Shown here: one piece after another, positions 8,343 to 17,212 of the stretch
How positions within the stretch are numbered: position 1 is the stretch's first letter
Layout: each line of letters begins with the position of its first letter
Origin: Fuscovulum sp.
GTDB taxonomy: Bacteria; Pseudomonadota; Alphaproteobacteria; Rhodobacterales; Rhodobacteraceae
Direction of reading: 5' to 3'
NCBI GenBank assembly: GCA_035192965.1
Contig: CP136571.1
Span: 2,748,501-2,812,500 of the forward strand
DNA length: 64,000 nucleotides
Made by a program: the position numbers and the translations under genes
Notes under the pieces: generated by a model
Databases searched by the model: none
The model's input: the letters and a program-made list of their open reading frames with translations, nothing else
Told to the model about the DNA's origin: nothing

Positions 8343-9368
8343 TCAGGCCACAGCCCCACCATGCCGGCTCGACAGCCGCCGGGGCGACACGCCATAGCGC
8401 TGCCGGAACGCCTTGGTAAACGTGTTCGTCGCATTGAACCCGCAGCCATAGGCCACTTCCGCCACGGGCATATCCGTCTCCGTCAACAGCGCCCGCGCCC
8501 GCTCCAGCCGCAACCCGTTCAGGTATTGCTTGGGCGACATGCCGACATACCGCTGGAACAACCGCTCCACCTGCCGCCGCGACACCCCCAACGATGCCGC
8601 CAGCGCCTCGATCTCAACCCCTTGCTCTAGGTTCTCCTCGAACTGCCGGATCACCTCTACCAACACCGGGTTGCGAATACCCAGCGTCGATGACAACGAC
8701 ATCCGTTGCCGCAGATCGGCAGGCCGCTGCTGCCCGTGCAGGCACATCTTCAGCACCGCATCCGCCAGCTTGTCCCCGTAATTCTTCGCTACGATCTCGA
8801 TGAACAGATCCGTCGCCGCCGCGCCCCCCGCACTCGTCAGGATACGCCCGTCGATGCAGTAAAGCTGCTCCAAAGGCCGCAGATGGGCGAAGGTCTCCAT
8901 GAACGGCGGCAGGTTCTCCCAATGCAGGGTGAAACTGCGCCCCTCCAATATCCCCGCCTTGGCCAACGCATAGGCCCCGGTGCACAGCCCCCCCACTGTC
9001 CGCCCCTGCCGCCATTGCCCGCGCAGCCAATCCGCCACCTTGCGGCTGGCCGATTTCTCCGGCTCCACCCCCGCACAGACAAACACCATCGCCTTGGGCC
9101 GCGTCTCCCCCAGCGCCCCGTCCACCTGCAACTTCACCCCGTTGGAACAGGCCACCGGCAACCCCGTCTCCGACACCACCTCCCATTCAAACAGCACCTG
9201 CCCGGCAAGCTGATTGGCGATCCTCAGCGGCTCGATGGCCGAAGAAAACGCGATCAGAGAGAAGTTCGGCAACAGCACAAAGGTCATCCGCAGCGGGTCC
9301 CCCGCCTTGGCCACCGCCACATGGGCCACGCCCTTGGGTATGAAATTCGCGGTCACGCTGTTCTCCAT
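8343..9368 (-). CDS. GlxA-family AraC-type transcriptional regulator
   Basis: 341 residues. Residues about 25-190 form a DJ-1/PfpI (class I amidotransferase-like) domain, with the nucleophile-elbow equivalent GGLCTGAYAL. Residues about 225-335 form an AraC/XylS double helix-turn-helix, ending in the typical VAYGCGFNATNTFTKAFRQRYGVSPRR. Regulators of this build often control amino-acid, choline, carnitine or guanidino-compound catabolism. It is the second gene of a two-regulator operon (4 bases after the LysR gene) facing creatinase, so creatine use is the best guess for its target. The start at 9368 leaves the usual short N-terminal tail. Confidence 0.88.
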   Translation of the reverse strand: MENSVTANFIPKGVAHVAVAKAGDPLRMTFVLLPNFSLIAFSSAIEPLRIANQLAGQVLFEWEVVSETGLPVACSNGVKLQVDGALGETRPKAMVFVCAGVEPEKSASRKVADWLRGQWRQGRTVGGLCTGAYALAKAGILEGRSFTLHWENLPPFMETFAHLRPLEQLYCIDGRILTSAGGAAATDLFIEIVAKNYGDKLADAVLKMCLHGQQRPADLRQRMSLSSTLGIRNPVLVEVIRQFEENLEQGVEIEALAASLGVSRRQVERLFQRYVGMSPKQYLNGLRLERARALLTETDMPVAEVAYGCGFNATNTFTKAFRQRYGVSPRRLSSRHGGAVA

Positions 9369-9372
9369 CGCC

Positions 9373-10275
9373 TTATCCTGTCGCCCCGTCCCGCGCCGCA
9401 AAGGCCCAATCGCGAAAGGCCCGGATGCGCGCATCCGCGCCCATCGACCCCGTCACCAGATGATAGCCATGATCCTCCAGCACCGACACATCCGACAATT
9501 GCACCAATCGTCCCGCCTCAAGATCCGGGCGGATCATCGCCAGCGGGCAAAGTGCCACCCCTTGCCCCGCCAACGCCGCCGCGCGCAGCAGGTTGAAATC
9601 CTCAAACACCGCCGCGCCCTTGCGGCTTGAATCCGTCATCGGCATCGGCACCCCCGCCCGCCGGAACCACGCCGCCCACCCGCTCAGGTCGGTGTCATGC
9701 AGCAGCCCCAGCGCCAGCACCTCTGACGGCAGATATCCCGCCTCCCGCCCTGCCCGCGCGCCGCCCAGCAGGGCCGGGCTGCACACCGGCACGCTCACCC
9801 CCGGCAGAAAAGCCTCCGCCTCCCCCTCCGGCTTGCCCTTGGCAAAGACAAAGGCCAGATGCACATCGCGAAAATCCATGTCCCGCCCATGCATCGCATA
9901 GATCACCCGTATCTCCACCTCAGGATGCGCCGCCCGAAACCCCGCCAAACGCGGGATCAACCAACACACCGCCACCGACGGAATTGCCGCAATCACCAGC
10001 GGCCCCACCCGCCGCCCGTCGCGCACCCGGTTGCAGGCCGCCTCCATCTCGGCCAGCGACAGGCTCACCGCCCGCGCCAGTTCCGCCCCCTCGGGCCGCA
10101 ATCTTGGCCGCCCGCCCTCGCGGTCAAACAACGGCCCGCCCAGCCACTCCTCCAGATGCCGCACCTGATGGCTGACCGCAGATTGCGTGACAAAAAGTAA
10201 CTCCGCCGCCGCCTTGAACGATCCCGTCCGCGCCACTGCCTCAAACGCACGCAAGGAATTCAGGGGAATCTGCAT
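9373..10275 (-). CDS. LysR-family transcriptional regulator (GcvA-like)
   Basis: 300 residues. The N-terminal winged helix-turn-helix reads MQIPLNSLRAFEAVARTGSFKAAAELLFVTQSAVSHQVRHLE, typical of the GcvA branch, followed by an effector-binding domain. The ATG at 10275 gives the standard N-terminus. Divergent from creatinase with 117 bases between the starts. That gap holds a perfect T-N11-A palindrome, as expected for a LysR regulator acting on both genes. Likely effector: creatine, sarcosine or a related compound (inference from position). Confidence 0.9.
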   Translation of the reverse strand: MQIPLNSLRAFEAVARTGSFKAAAELLFVTQSAVSHQVRHLEEWLGGPLFDREGGRPRLRPEGAELARAVSLSLAEMEAACNRVRDGRRVGPLVIAAIPSVAVCWLIPRLAGFRAAHPEVEIRVIYAMHGRDMDFRDVHLAFVFAKGKPEGEAEAFLPGVSVPVCSPALLGGARAGREAGYLPSEVLALGLLHDTDLSGWAAWFRRAGVPMPMTDSSRKGAAVFEDFNLLRAAALAGQGVALCPLAMIRPDLEAGRLVQLSDVSVLEDHGYHLVTGSMGADARIRAFRDWAFAARDGATG

Positions 10276-10296
10276 GAAACACGCCCTTCGGTCGAA

Positions 10297-10324
10297 TGAG
10301 AATTTCTCACACATCACATGAGAA
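10297..10324. promoter_or_regulatory. LysR-type operator between creatinase and its regulator
   Basis: TGAGAATTTCTCA (10297-10309) is a perfect 13-base palindrome fitting the LysR T-N11-A box. A third TGAGAA half-site follows at 10319-10324, and TTGACA at 10333-10338 could be the -35 of the creatinase promoter. The layout of a palindrome plus an extra half-site next to the -35 matches LysR recognition and activation sites. Confidence 0.6.
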
Positions 10325-10392
10325 ACCCTCTTTTGACAATCGCCCCCTTTGCCCCGACCCTGCGCCGCAACCCGACACGAAAAGGAAACGCC

Positions 10393-11634
10393 ATGCAGCG
10401 CGAACGACTTCAGGATTACACCGGCAACGGCACCCGGCCCACGCCGACATTCAGCGATTCAGAAATGCAGCGCCGCCTCGATGCCGTCCGCGGCGTCATG
10501 TCAGGCCTCAACATCGACGCCGCCCTTTTCACCAGCTACCACAACATCAACTACTATTCCGATTTCATGTTCTGCCTGTTCGGCCGCCGCTATGGCCTGC
10601 TGGTCGATCATACGATCTCCACCTCAATCTCGGCCGGCATTGATGGCGGCCAGCCTTGGCGGCGCACCTTCGGCGGCAAGAACGTCACCTATACCGATTG
10701 GCAAAAGGACAACTATTTCCACGCCATCCGCCAACTGACGGGCGGGGTTAAACGGCTGGGCATCGAATACGATCACATCACGATCGACACGCTGGCCCTG
10801 CTGAAGCACGAATTCCCCCATATGGAATTCGTCGACATCGCCGCCCCCGCCATGCGCCTGCGGATGATCAAATCAGCCGAGGAAATCGTCCATATCGAAA
10901 AGATGACCCGCATCGCCGATATCGGCGGCGCCGCCTGCGTCGAGGCGGCACAAGTGGGCGTTCCGGAACATGAGGTGGCGCTGCATTCCACCGCCACCAT
11001 GGTCCGCGAAATCGCCAAAGTCTGGCCCGAGGGCGAACTCATGGACACCTGGACCTGGTTCCAATCCGGCATCAACACCGACGGCGCGCACAACCCCGTC
11101 ACCTCGCGCCGCATCGAACGCGGCGATATCCTCTCGCTCAACTGCTTCCCGATGGTGGCAGGCTATTACGTCGCGCTGGAGCGCACGCTCTTTGCTGAGA
11201 CCGCCACTGACGAACACCTGCGGCTCTGGGAAATCAACTGCAAGGTCCATGATCGCGGCAAGGAACTGCTGGTCCCCGGCAACCGCTGCTCGGACATCGC
11301 GAAAGAGTTGAACGAAATGTACGCGGCGGAAAACCTGCTGCAGTATCGCAGCTTCGGCTACGGTCACAGCTTCGGGGTTCTCTGCCACTACTATGGCCGC
11401 GAAGCCGGTCTTGAACTGCGCGAAGATTGCGACACCGTGCTGGAACCCGGCATGGTCGTGTCGATGGAACCGATGATCACCATCCCAAACCACCTTCCCG
11501 GCGCAGGCGGCTACCGCGAACATGACATCCTCGTCATCACCGACGACAACAACAAGGGCAACCGCAACATCACGGGCTTCCCCTACGGCCCCGATCACCT
11601 GATCGTCGCCAACCGCGCCAAAGCCGCCCAGTAA
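10393..11634 (+). CDS. Creatinase (creatine amidinohydrolase)
   Basis: 413 residues, the length of Pseudomonas creatinase (EC 3.5.3.3), which hydrolyses creatine to sarcosine and urea. The fold is the pita-bread fold of M24 peptidases but without metal ligands. Family-specific strings are present: FTSYHNINYYSDF (46-58), ISAGIDGGQPWRRT, MDTWTWFQSGINTDGAHNPV with the catalytic His at 233, FGYGHSFG, and GAGGYREHDI near the end. These make creatinase much more likely than a generic Xaa-Pro peptidase or ectoine hydrolase. AAAGGAAA lies 8 bases before the ATG. A strong terminator follows, so it is a single-gene transcript. No creatininase, sarcosine oxidase or urease gene is in the window. Confidence 0.93.
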   Translation: MQRERLQDYTGNGTRPTPTFSDSEMQRRLDAVRGVMSGLNIDAALFTSYHNINYYSDFMFCLFGRRYGLLVDHTISTSISAGIDGGQPWRRTFGGKNVTYTDWQKDNYFHAIRQLTGGVKRLGIEYDHITIDTLALLKHEFPHMEFVDIAAPAMRLRMIKSAEEIVHIEKMTRIADIGGAACVEAAQVGVPEHEVALHSTATMVREIAKVWPEGELMDTWTWFQSGINTDGAHNPVTSRRIERGDILSLNCFPMVAGYYVALERTLFAETATDEHLRLWEINCKVHDRGKELLVPGNRCSDIAKELNEMYAAENLLQYRSFGYGHSFGVLCHYYGREAGLELREDCDTVLEPGMVVSMEPMITIPNHLPGAGGYREHDILVITDDNNKGNRNITGFPYGPDHLIVANRAKAAQ

Positions 11635-11653
11635 TCAACGCCCCGTTCTAACG

Positions 11654-11680
11654 AAAAGGCCGCCCCCTGGGCGGCCTTTT
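11654..11680 (+). terminator. Intrinsic terminator after creatinase
   Basis: A perfect 12-bp stem (AAAAGGCCGCCC / GGGCGGCCTTTT) with a 3-base loop begins 20 bases after the stop codon. The flanking A4 and T4 tracts make it potentially bidirectional. Confidence 0.85.
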
Positions 11681-11730
11681 CACGCTCTGCGACCCGACTC
11701 ACGCCATGGTTAACGCCTTCTGGCAGCACC

Positions 11731-11767
11731 GTGCGTATGCACAGCCGTCTGCACCACGCGCTGCACC
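11731..11767. repeat. Dispersed repeat, copy A
   Basis: Bases 11738-11767 are identical over 30 bases to 50620-50649. The element is rich in CTGCAC and begins with the palindrome GTGC-GTAT-GCAC. A TTAAC lies 21 bases before it (11710). In the other two copies the TTAACC motif lies 36 bases before the repeat. The gene-free gap from 11635 to 12029 holds only the terminator, this repeat and tRNA-Thr. Confidence 0.7.
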
Positions 11768-11896
11768 ACCAGCGGCACCGCCCTTTGGCCGAAATCCCAA
11801 GAATTAACCCAGCGCCTGCAAGGACTTACGCACAAAACCTCAATCACCGCCGGAACCGCAGGCGCTCTGTCGATATGCATAGGAAGTGGGATGAAA

Positions 11897-11972
11897 TGGT
11901 GCCCCCAGAGGGACTCGAACCCCCGACCCCCTGATTACAAATCAGGTGCTCTACCAGCTGAGCTATAGAGGC
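11897..11972 (-). tRNA. tRNA-Thr (anticodon TGT)
   Basis: The minus strand folds as a standard 76-base tRNA with encoded CCA. The acceptor GCCTCTA pairs with TGGGGGC, the D-arm includes AGCTCAGCTGGTAGAGC, the anticodon stem CTGAT/ATCAG holds loop TTTGTAA (anticodon TGT), and the T-arm has GGTTCGAGTCC. TGT reads ACA/ACG threonine codons. Confidence 0.96.
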
Positions 11973-12029
11973 ACACCGTCGCCCGATTACCGCGTTTTTC
12001 CGCCCCACGCAAGGCTGCGGCGACGCGTG

Positions 12030-13691
12030 TCACACCCGGTTCGCGCGCGCCAGCAGACCGACCGCCAGCAGCCCCACCGCCATCACCACCAGCGCCGCAG
12101 GTGCCGCTTCGCCCAGCCGCTCAAGGCTCGCCAACTCATAAACTCGCGTCGACAAGGTGTTGAAATTGAACGGCCTTAACAGCAACGTCGCCGGCAGTTC
12201 CTTGACGCAATCGACAAACACCACCAACAGCGCCGTCGCCACCGACCCCCGCATCATCGGCAGATAGACCGCCCCAAGCGTGCCGCCCGCCGTCCGCCCC
12301 AGCGACCGCGCGGCCATCGGCAGGTTGGGCGACACCCGCCCCAGCGCCGCATCCGCCGCGCCCTGCGCAATGCCAAAGAACCGCACCACATAGGCCAGAA
12401 TGATCGCCGCCGATGTCCCGGTCATGATCAGCCCCGGATCATGCCCGGTCACCGCAAGAACTGCATCGGCCACCTGATTGTCCAATGCGGCCAATGGGAT
12501 AAGCAGCCCCAGCGCCAGCACCGCCCCCGGCGCGGCATAGCCCAGCGTCGTCAACGGCAGCACCACCCGCGCAACGCCGCCCCCCGCCATCCGCACGGCG
12601 TAAACGAGAAACAGCGCCGCCCCCACCGTCAGCGCTGCCGCGACCCCGCCCACCAGCAGCGTATTGGCCAGCGCCGCCAGCAACCCCGGCGCAATCCACA
12701 CCTCGGGATTGGCCAGCGAATGATCCAGCATCACTGCCACCGGCAGCACAAAGCCCATGCCGAACGGCACAAGACACAGCCCCGTCGCCACCCAACCCTT
12801 TGCCACACTTAACTTTTCCCGCTCTACCGGGCGGCCGGACCGGCCCATCCGATGAAACCGCGCATTGCGCCGCCCGGTCCGCTCCAGCGCCACCAAAAGC
12901 AGGATCAGCATCAGGATCACCCCGGCAATCTGGGCCGCACCCCCGGCATTGTTCCCGCTCAACCAGGTGGAAAACACCCCCGTGGTCAGGGTCTGCACCC
13001 CGAAATGCGCCACCGTCCCGAAATCCGCGACCGTCTCCATCAGGGCCAGCGCCACGCCTGTCGCAATCGCAGGCCGCGCCAACGGCAACCCCACCCGCAG
13101 GAACAGCCCCCAAGGCCCCACCCCCAGCGCCCGCGCCACCTCATAAGCGCAGCCCGACGTTTCCCGAAACGCCGCCCGCGCCAGCAGATAAACGTATGGA
13201 TACAAGGCCGAAGCCAGCACCAGCACCGCCATCTCGCGCGACCGCACCTCGGGAAACCAATAGTCCCGCGCGCTTTGCCAGCCCATCATCGCCCGCAGCC
13301 CGCCCTGCACCGGCCCGGAATACTGCAGGAAATCCACCAACGCATAGGCGCCGACATAGGCCGGTATCGCCAAGGGAAACAGCAGCGCATAATCCAACAA
13401 GCGCGACCCCGGAAAACGGTACATCGCCACCAGCCACGCCGCCCCCGTCCCCATCAGCGCCGTCAGCAGCCCGACCCCCGCCATCAGATACAGTGTCGTG
13501 CCGAAATAGCGCGGCAACACGGTGGCAAGGAGATGCGGCCAGATATTCTCGGTCGGGTGAAAGGCGATCCACACCACAGCCAACATCGGCGCCAGCACCA
13601 CGCCTGCAATCAACACCGCCCCGATCGACCAGATGTCAGGCCGCAGCCCGCCCCAGCGCATCGGAATCCGACTGTTTTGCTTGGTCATCAT
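12030..13691 (-). CDS. ABC transporter permease, iron/FbpB type (two fused permease units)
   Basis: About 553 residues and 12 membrane segments in two homologous halves, each with a binding-protein-dependent permease loop (EVARALGVGPWGLFLRVGLPLARPA in the first half, AARSLGRTAGGTLGAVYLPMM in the second). This is the FbpB/SfuB/ThiP layout. The CVKELPATLLLRPFNFNTLSTRVYE segment near the C-terminus is characteristic of the ferric-iron FbpB group, so Fe(III) uptake is likely. The binding protein and ATPase are not adjacent; the gene stands alone between tRNA-Thr and a divergent unknown gene. Two consecutive ATGs (13691, 13688) are possible starts, neither with a good ribosome site. Confidence 0.85.
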   Translation of the reverse strand: MMTKQNSRIPMRWGGLRPDIWSIGAVLIAGVVLAPMLAVVWIAFHPTENIWPHLLATVLPRYFGTTLYLMAGVGLLTALMGTGAAWLVAMYRFPGSRLLDYALLFPLAIPAYVGAYALVDFLQYSGPVQGGLRAMMGWQSARDYWFPEVRSREMAVLVLASALYPYVYLLARAAFRETSGCAYEVARALGVGPWGLFLRVGLPLARPAIATGVALALMETVADFGTVAHFGVQTLTTGVFSTWLSGNNAGGAAQIAGVILMLILLLVALERTGRRNARFHRMGRSGRPVEREKLSVAKGWVATGLCLVPFGMGFVLPVAVMLDHSLANPEVWIAPGLLAALANTLLVGGVAAALTVGAALFLVYAVRMAGGGVARVVLPLTTLGYAAPGAVLALGLLIPLAALDNQVADAVLAVTGHDPGLIMTGTSAAIILAYVVRFFGIAQGAADAALGRVSPNLPMAARSLGRTAGGTLGAVYLPMMRGSVATALLVVFVDCVKELPATLLLRPFNFNTLSTRVYELASLERLGEAAPAALVVMAVGLLAVGLLARANRV

Positions 13692-13779
13692 TCCATGGCG
13701 GATAATCGAAACCGGTTCCCCTGTCCAGAAAAGCCCGTATAGTTGGCGTGAAAAGACGGCAGAGAGCAGTACAGTCCCC

Positions 13780-14655
13780 ATGCGTATCGTTTACCACCTC
13801 GGCGCTCATTGCACAGATGACGAGCGGCTGATCCGGTGCCTCTGGAAGAACCGCGAAACCCTTTCCGGACAAGGCATTATCGTTCCAGCACCCACCCGCT
13901 ACCGGTCGCTTCTGCGCGACACGGCCGTCACACTGAAAGGCCGCGCCGCCAGCCGTGACACCCAGGCCGTGGTCCTTGACCAGATCATGCAAGAGGAACA
14001 CGCCGAACGCCTTGTCCTGTCCTGGGACAACTTCCTCAGCTATCCGCAATGGGCCATCCGTTCGCACCGGCTCTATCCGGCCGCCGCCGAACGCATCCGC
14101 GCCTTCACCCAGATCTTCCCGGAAATCGAAGCCGAATTTCACATGGCGATCCGCAGCCCCGCCAGCTTTCTGCCCGCGCTCTATCACAAGATGAACGGCA
14201 AACCGATGGATGAGGTGATGGGCGGCGCCGACCCGCGCGAACTCAGCTGGTTCCGCCTGGTGGAAGAGGTGCGCACCCTCAACCCCAATGCCAGCCTCAC
14301 GATCTGGTGCGATGAAGACACGCCCATGATCTGGCCCGAGGTGCTTCAGGCCGTCTCCGGCCATGCGCCCGGCACAACCCTCATCGAATCCGAAGACCTG
14401 TTGTCAGACCTGATGTCGGCCGACGGGATGGAACGGATGCGCGCCTATATGACCGCCAATCCGCCCGCAAACGTGACGCAGCGCCGCCGCATCGTATCGG
14501 CCTTCCTCGACAAATTCGCCCTGTCCGACCAGATCGATATGGAGCTTGATCTGCCAGGCTGGGACGAAGACCTGATCGACACGCTCACCGAAAACTACAG
14601 CCATGATATCGCCCGCATCCGCGCGATTCCCGGCGTAACCTTTCTGGACCCCTGA
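13780..14655 (+). CDS. Hypothetical protein, sulfotransferase-like N-terminus
   Basis: 291 residues, no signal peptide or membrane segment. The first 40 residues (MRIVYHLGAHCTDDERLIRCLWKNRETLSGQGIIVPAP) resemble the start of P-loop sulfotransferases (hLGxhKTGTTxLQ... L... GI..P), but the phosphate-binding K-T/S-G-T is missing: the loop reads AHCTDDER. The fold may therefore be kept without PAPS binding. Short proteins like this occur in Rhodobacterales near cell-surface genes, but no function is known to me. It is divergent from the iron-type permease (88 bases between starts) and is followed by the convergent gapR gene. Confidence 0.7.
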   Translation: MRIVYHLGAHCTDDERLIRCLWKNRETLSGQGIIVPAPTRYRSLLRDTAVTLKGRAASRDTQAVVLDQIMQEEHAERLVLSWDNFLSYPQWAIRSHRLYPAAAERIRAFTQIFPEIEAEFHMAIRSPASFLPALYHKMNGKPMDEVMGGADPRELSWFRLVEEVRTLNPNASLTIWCDEDTPMIWPEVLQAVSGHAPGTTLIESEDLLSDLMSADGMERMRAYMTANPPANVTQRRRIVSAFLDKFALSDQIDMELDLPGWDEDLIDTLTENYSHDIARIRAIPGVTFLDP

Positions 14656-14706
14656 TCACGGGCCCCGATCCGCGCGCGCGCCACAACGGCGGGCGCGCGG
14701 AAGGCG

Positions 14707-14961
14707 TTAGCTCATGCCCAATGCGGCCTTGTACATTTCCAGCACGGCCTCTTCCTCGGCAATGTCGTCTGGCTTGCGCTTGCGCAGCGCCACCACCTTG
14801 CGCAGCACCTTGGTGTCATAGCCGCGCCCCTTGGCCTCGGCCATCAGCTCTTTCTGCTGCTCGGCCACGTCTTTCTTTTCCGATTCAAGCTGCTCAAAGC
14901 GCTCGATGAACTGGCGCAGCTCTTCGGCGGTGACGTTATAGGCGTCGGTCGGGTCGCTCAT
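14707..14961 (-). CDS. gapR: GapR/DUF2312 nucleoid-associated protein
   Basis: 84 residues, matching the DUF2312 (UPF0335) family: EELRQFIERFEQLESEKKDVAEQQKELMAEAKGRGYDTKVLRKVVALRKRK. Caulobacter GapR, the type member, binds overtwisted AT-rich DNA ahead of replication and transcription and stimulates gyrase and topoisomerase IV. The protein is almost wholly helical, with the Lys/Arg-rich stretch RKRKPDD close to the end as expected. The ATG at 14961 removes six upstream residues and matches the family start MSDP. Single gene. Confidence 0.93.
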   Translation of the reverse strand: MSDPTDAYNVTAEELRQFIERFEQLESEKKDVAEQQKELMAEAKGRGYDTKVLRKVVALRKRKPDDIAEEEAVLEMYKAALGMS

Positions 14962-15111
14962 CCTGGCCTCATGATGCAAAGGGACACTGTGGCCCTCTCC
15001 CTACCCCGCCTTTCCCCCCGGGTTCAAGCGCATGCTGACCGTCCAGCCATGGCTTGCCTGCCGTGCCTGCGCAGGTTACCACCCCGGCAGATGACCAGCG
15101 GGGCAAAGACG

Positions 15112-15327
15112 ATGGATTACGTGATCTGGGGCGGGGCGGCGCTGTCGATGATCGGCATTCTGGGGCTGGTCTGGTGCATCGTTCTGGCGCTGCGGGCCAA
15201 ACGCTCCGGCCTGCCCGATGATCAGATCAAGGCCCGGTTGCAGCAGGTTGTGGCGCTGAACCTCGGCGCGCTGGCAATCTCCGCGCTGGGTCTGATGATG
15301 GTGATTGCGGGCATCATTCTGGCCTAA
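15112..15327 (+). CDS. Small two-helix membrane protein, unknown function
   Basis: 71 residues with two hydrophobic segments (IWGGAALSMIGILGLVWCIVLAL and LNLGALAISALGLMMVIAGIIL) joined by a charged loop. The pattern is seen in short unnamed Rhodobacterales proteins. The ATG at 15112 is chosen because translation upstream is not membrane-like. Its end overlaps the end of the convergent FadJ-like gene by 4 bases. No function is proposed. Confidence 0.65.
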   Translation: MDYVIWGGAALSMIGILGLVWCIVLALRAKRSGLPDDQIKARLQQVVALNLGALAISALGLMMVIAGIILA

Positions 15328-17126
15328 TGGCCTGAAATGCCCCGCCCTTCCGTGATCCGCCGGTCAAACAGCGGCGACGGCGTGAACAGGCCGGGCGCGT
15401 CATGTGCCCAAAGCCGCAGGTCGCGGCGCAACACCATCAACCCGCGCTGATCGGCCTGATGCATCGGCCCGCCGGTCCAGCGCGCCACGATCCCCGCCGC
15501 TATCGCCACAGCATCCACCGTATCGCCATCCCGCGCCGTGCCCGCCTCGATCAGCCGCGCCCCGGCATTGGCCAGCGCCCCGAAACAGCGCCGCGCCACC
15601 GCCTCTTCGGCCGGTTTCGCCACACCCGCGCGCCCCTCGCCCGCAATTCCGGCCAAGGCCAACGCCTGCGCAATCATCGCACGTGTCACGCCGCGCCCTT
15701 CCAGAAAAGTCACCGTCTCGGCCAGCGCCGTGGCCAGGGCCACCGCCACTGGCCCACCCGGCCCCACCGGCACCACCGACCATCCCAACCGCCGCCCAAA
15801 GGCCACCGCCTGCGCCGCCCGTGCCGGCGTTGTCGCCCCTTCCAGCACCATCTCGGCCAAGGGTTCGGCCTGCTGCACCAGCGAAACCGCCACCGCCCCC
15901 TTCGGCGCATCCATGCCAAGCGCCAGCACGACACGCGGCGCAGGCAGCACCAGATCGGGCCGCGTGGTGATCACCACCTCAGCCTCGGCCAGCCGCTCCT
16001 GCCCCACCAGCGGCACCAGCCGCGCCCAATCGGCATCGCGCGCCTCGGGCGTCATCCGCCCGGCCTTCACCTCGGCCTCCTGCGCGGCGGCGATGGCCTC
16101 CAGCGCCGAAACCAGCCCCGCCTTGGACGGATCGGCCAGATGCACCGACATCCTGGCCTGCATCGCCTGCCGCGCGATTGTGGGCCCATCCCCACCCGCG
16201 CCCCAGATCGCCAACCGCTGCGGCACCGCCACAGGCTCCTGCGCCGCCACCACGGCTGGCAGCCGCCACGCCGCGCGCTCGGCCCGATAGGCATGGCGCA
16301 ACCCCTGCGATTGCGCCGTCACGCTCAGATCATCAAAGGCCGCCGCCTCAAAGGCCAAACCCTGCTCAAAGGGCAGCAAAAGCGCCGCCTCCACGCAATC
16401 CACGATCCGCCCCGGCGCAGGCAGGCGCGATCCGCGCTGCCCCTCGCGCGCAGCGGCCAGCGCCGCGCGATAGGCCGCCACGTCCCGAAACCCCGTGCGC
16501 AGCGAATCGGTCCGCCGCCAACCGCCACCCTGTGCCCGCGCCGCGGCCAGTTCACGCGCCGCCGACCGCCCGGCCGCCTGCGCATCCCCCGTCACCACCT
16601 GATCAATCATCCCCATGGCCAGCGCCTCGGCCGCTCCAACCACCCGCCCGCTCAGCATCAGGTCAAGCGCAACCGCCCCCCCCACCAGCCGCGGCAGGCG
16701 TTGCGTGCCGCCCGCCCCGGGCAACAGTCCAAAGGCCACATCCGGCAGGGCAATTTGCACCGTCTCATCCGCCAGCCGCAGATGCGCCGCCAGTGCCAGT
16801 TCCGCCGCGCCGCCCAGCACCGGGCCTTGCAACAGCACCACCACCGGGCAGGTCAATTCCTCGATCTTGCGGCACAGATCGCGCAACAACGGGGCCTGTC
16901 CCGCCCCGGTCTCGGCGGCACCAAGGTCAAGCCCGGCTGAAAACACCCCGGCATCGCCCCGGATCAGCACCGCGCCGCAATCTGTCACCAGCGCCAGATC
17001 CAGCGCCTCTGCCAAAGCAGCCCGCAACGCCGCACCCAGCATGTTCAGCGGCGGATCGGCCAAGGCAATGTCCAGCACCGGGCCAACGCGCCCGATCCGC
17101 AGCAACTGCCCCCCATTCTCCGCCAT
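15324..17126 (-). CDS. FadJ-like fused enoyl-CoA hydratase / degenerate hydroxyacyl-CoA dehydrogenase
   Basis: 600 residues in FadB/FadJ order but about 100 shorter than FadJ. The crotonase domain (1-190) keeps the oxyanion region and the first catalytic Glu (E109 in GGAAELALAAH). The second Glu is replaced by Asp (D129 in LPDVAFGLLPGAGG). The dehydrogenase half (about 300-590) has an altered NAD loop, GAGGDGPTIARQ at 309-320 instead of GAGxMGxGIA, and lacks the HFFxP catalytic-His motif. Hydratase or isomerase activity is possible; dehydrogenase activity looks lost. Third gene of a minus-strand run with the DksA-like and 74-residue genes. The ATG at 17126 is chosen over longer frames by homology of the N-terminus. 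Confidence 0.8.
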   Translation of the reverse strand: MAENGGQLLRIGRVGPVLDIALADPPLNMLGAALRAALAEALDLALVTDCGAVLIRGDAGVFSAGLDLGAAETGAGQAPLLRDLCRKIEELTCPVVVLLQGPVLGGAAELALAAHLRLADETVQIALPDVAFGLLPGAGGTQRLPRLVGGAVALDLMLSGRVVGAAEALAMGMIDQVVTGDAQAAGRSAARELAAARAQGGGWRRTDSLRTGFRDVAAYRAALAAAREGQRGSRLPAPGRIVDCVEAALLLPFEQGLAFEAAAFDDLSVTAQSQGLRHAYRAERAAWRLPAVVAAQEPVAVPQRLAIWGAGGDGPTIARQAMQARMSVHLADPSKAGLVSALEAIAAAQEAEVKAGRMTPEARDADWARLVPLVGQERLAEAEVVITTRPDLVLPAPRVVLALGMDAPKGAVAVSLVQQAEPLAEMVLEGATTPARAAQAVAFGRRLGWSVVPVGPGGPVAVALATALAETVTFLEGRGVTRAMIAQALALAGIAGEGRAGVAKPAEEAVARRCFGALANAGARLIEAGTARDGDTVDAVAIAAGIVARWTGGPMHQADQRGLMVLRRDLRLWAHDAPGLFTPSPLFDRRITEGRGISGH

Positions 17127-17212
17127 GCCTGCCCGCGCCCCGCTGTGTTTTGGCGTATTAAGCTTGCAGTCGGCGGGCTTGGCAATGGTGCGCCTGCGCC
17201 GGGGTGGCGCAA

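Noticed and set aside
11897..11972. Short open frames ending in PPEGLEPPTP around the tRNA-Thr
   Set aside because: These are translations of the tRNA gene itself, a well-known artefact.
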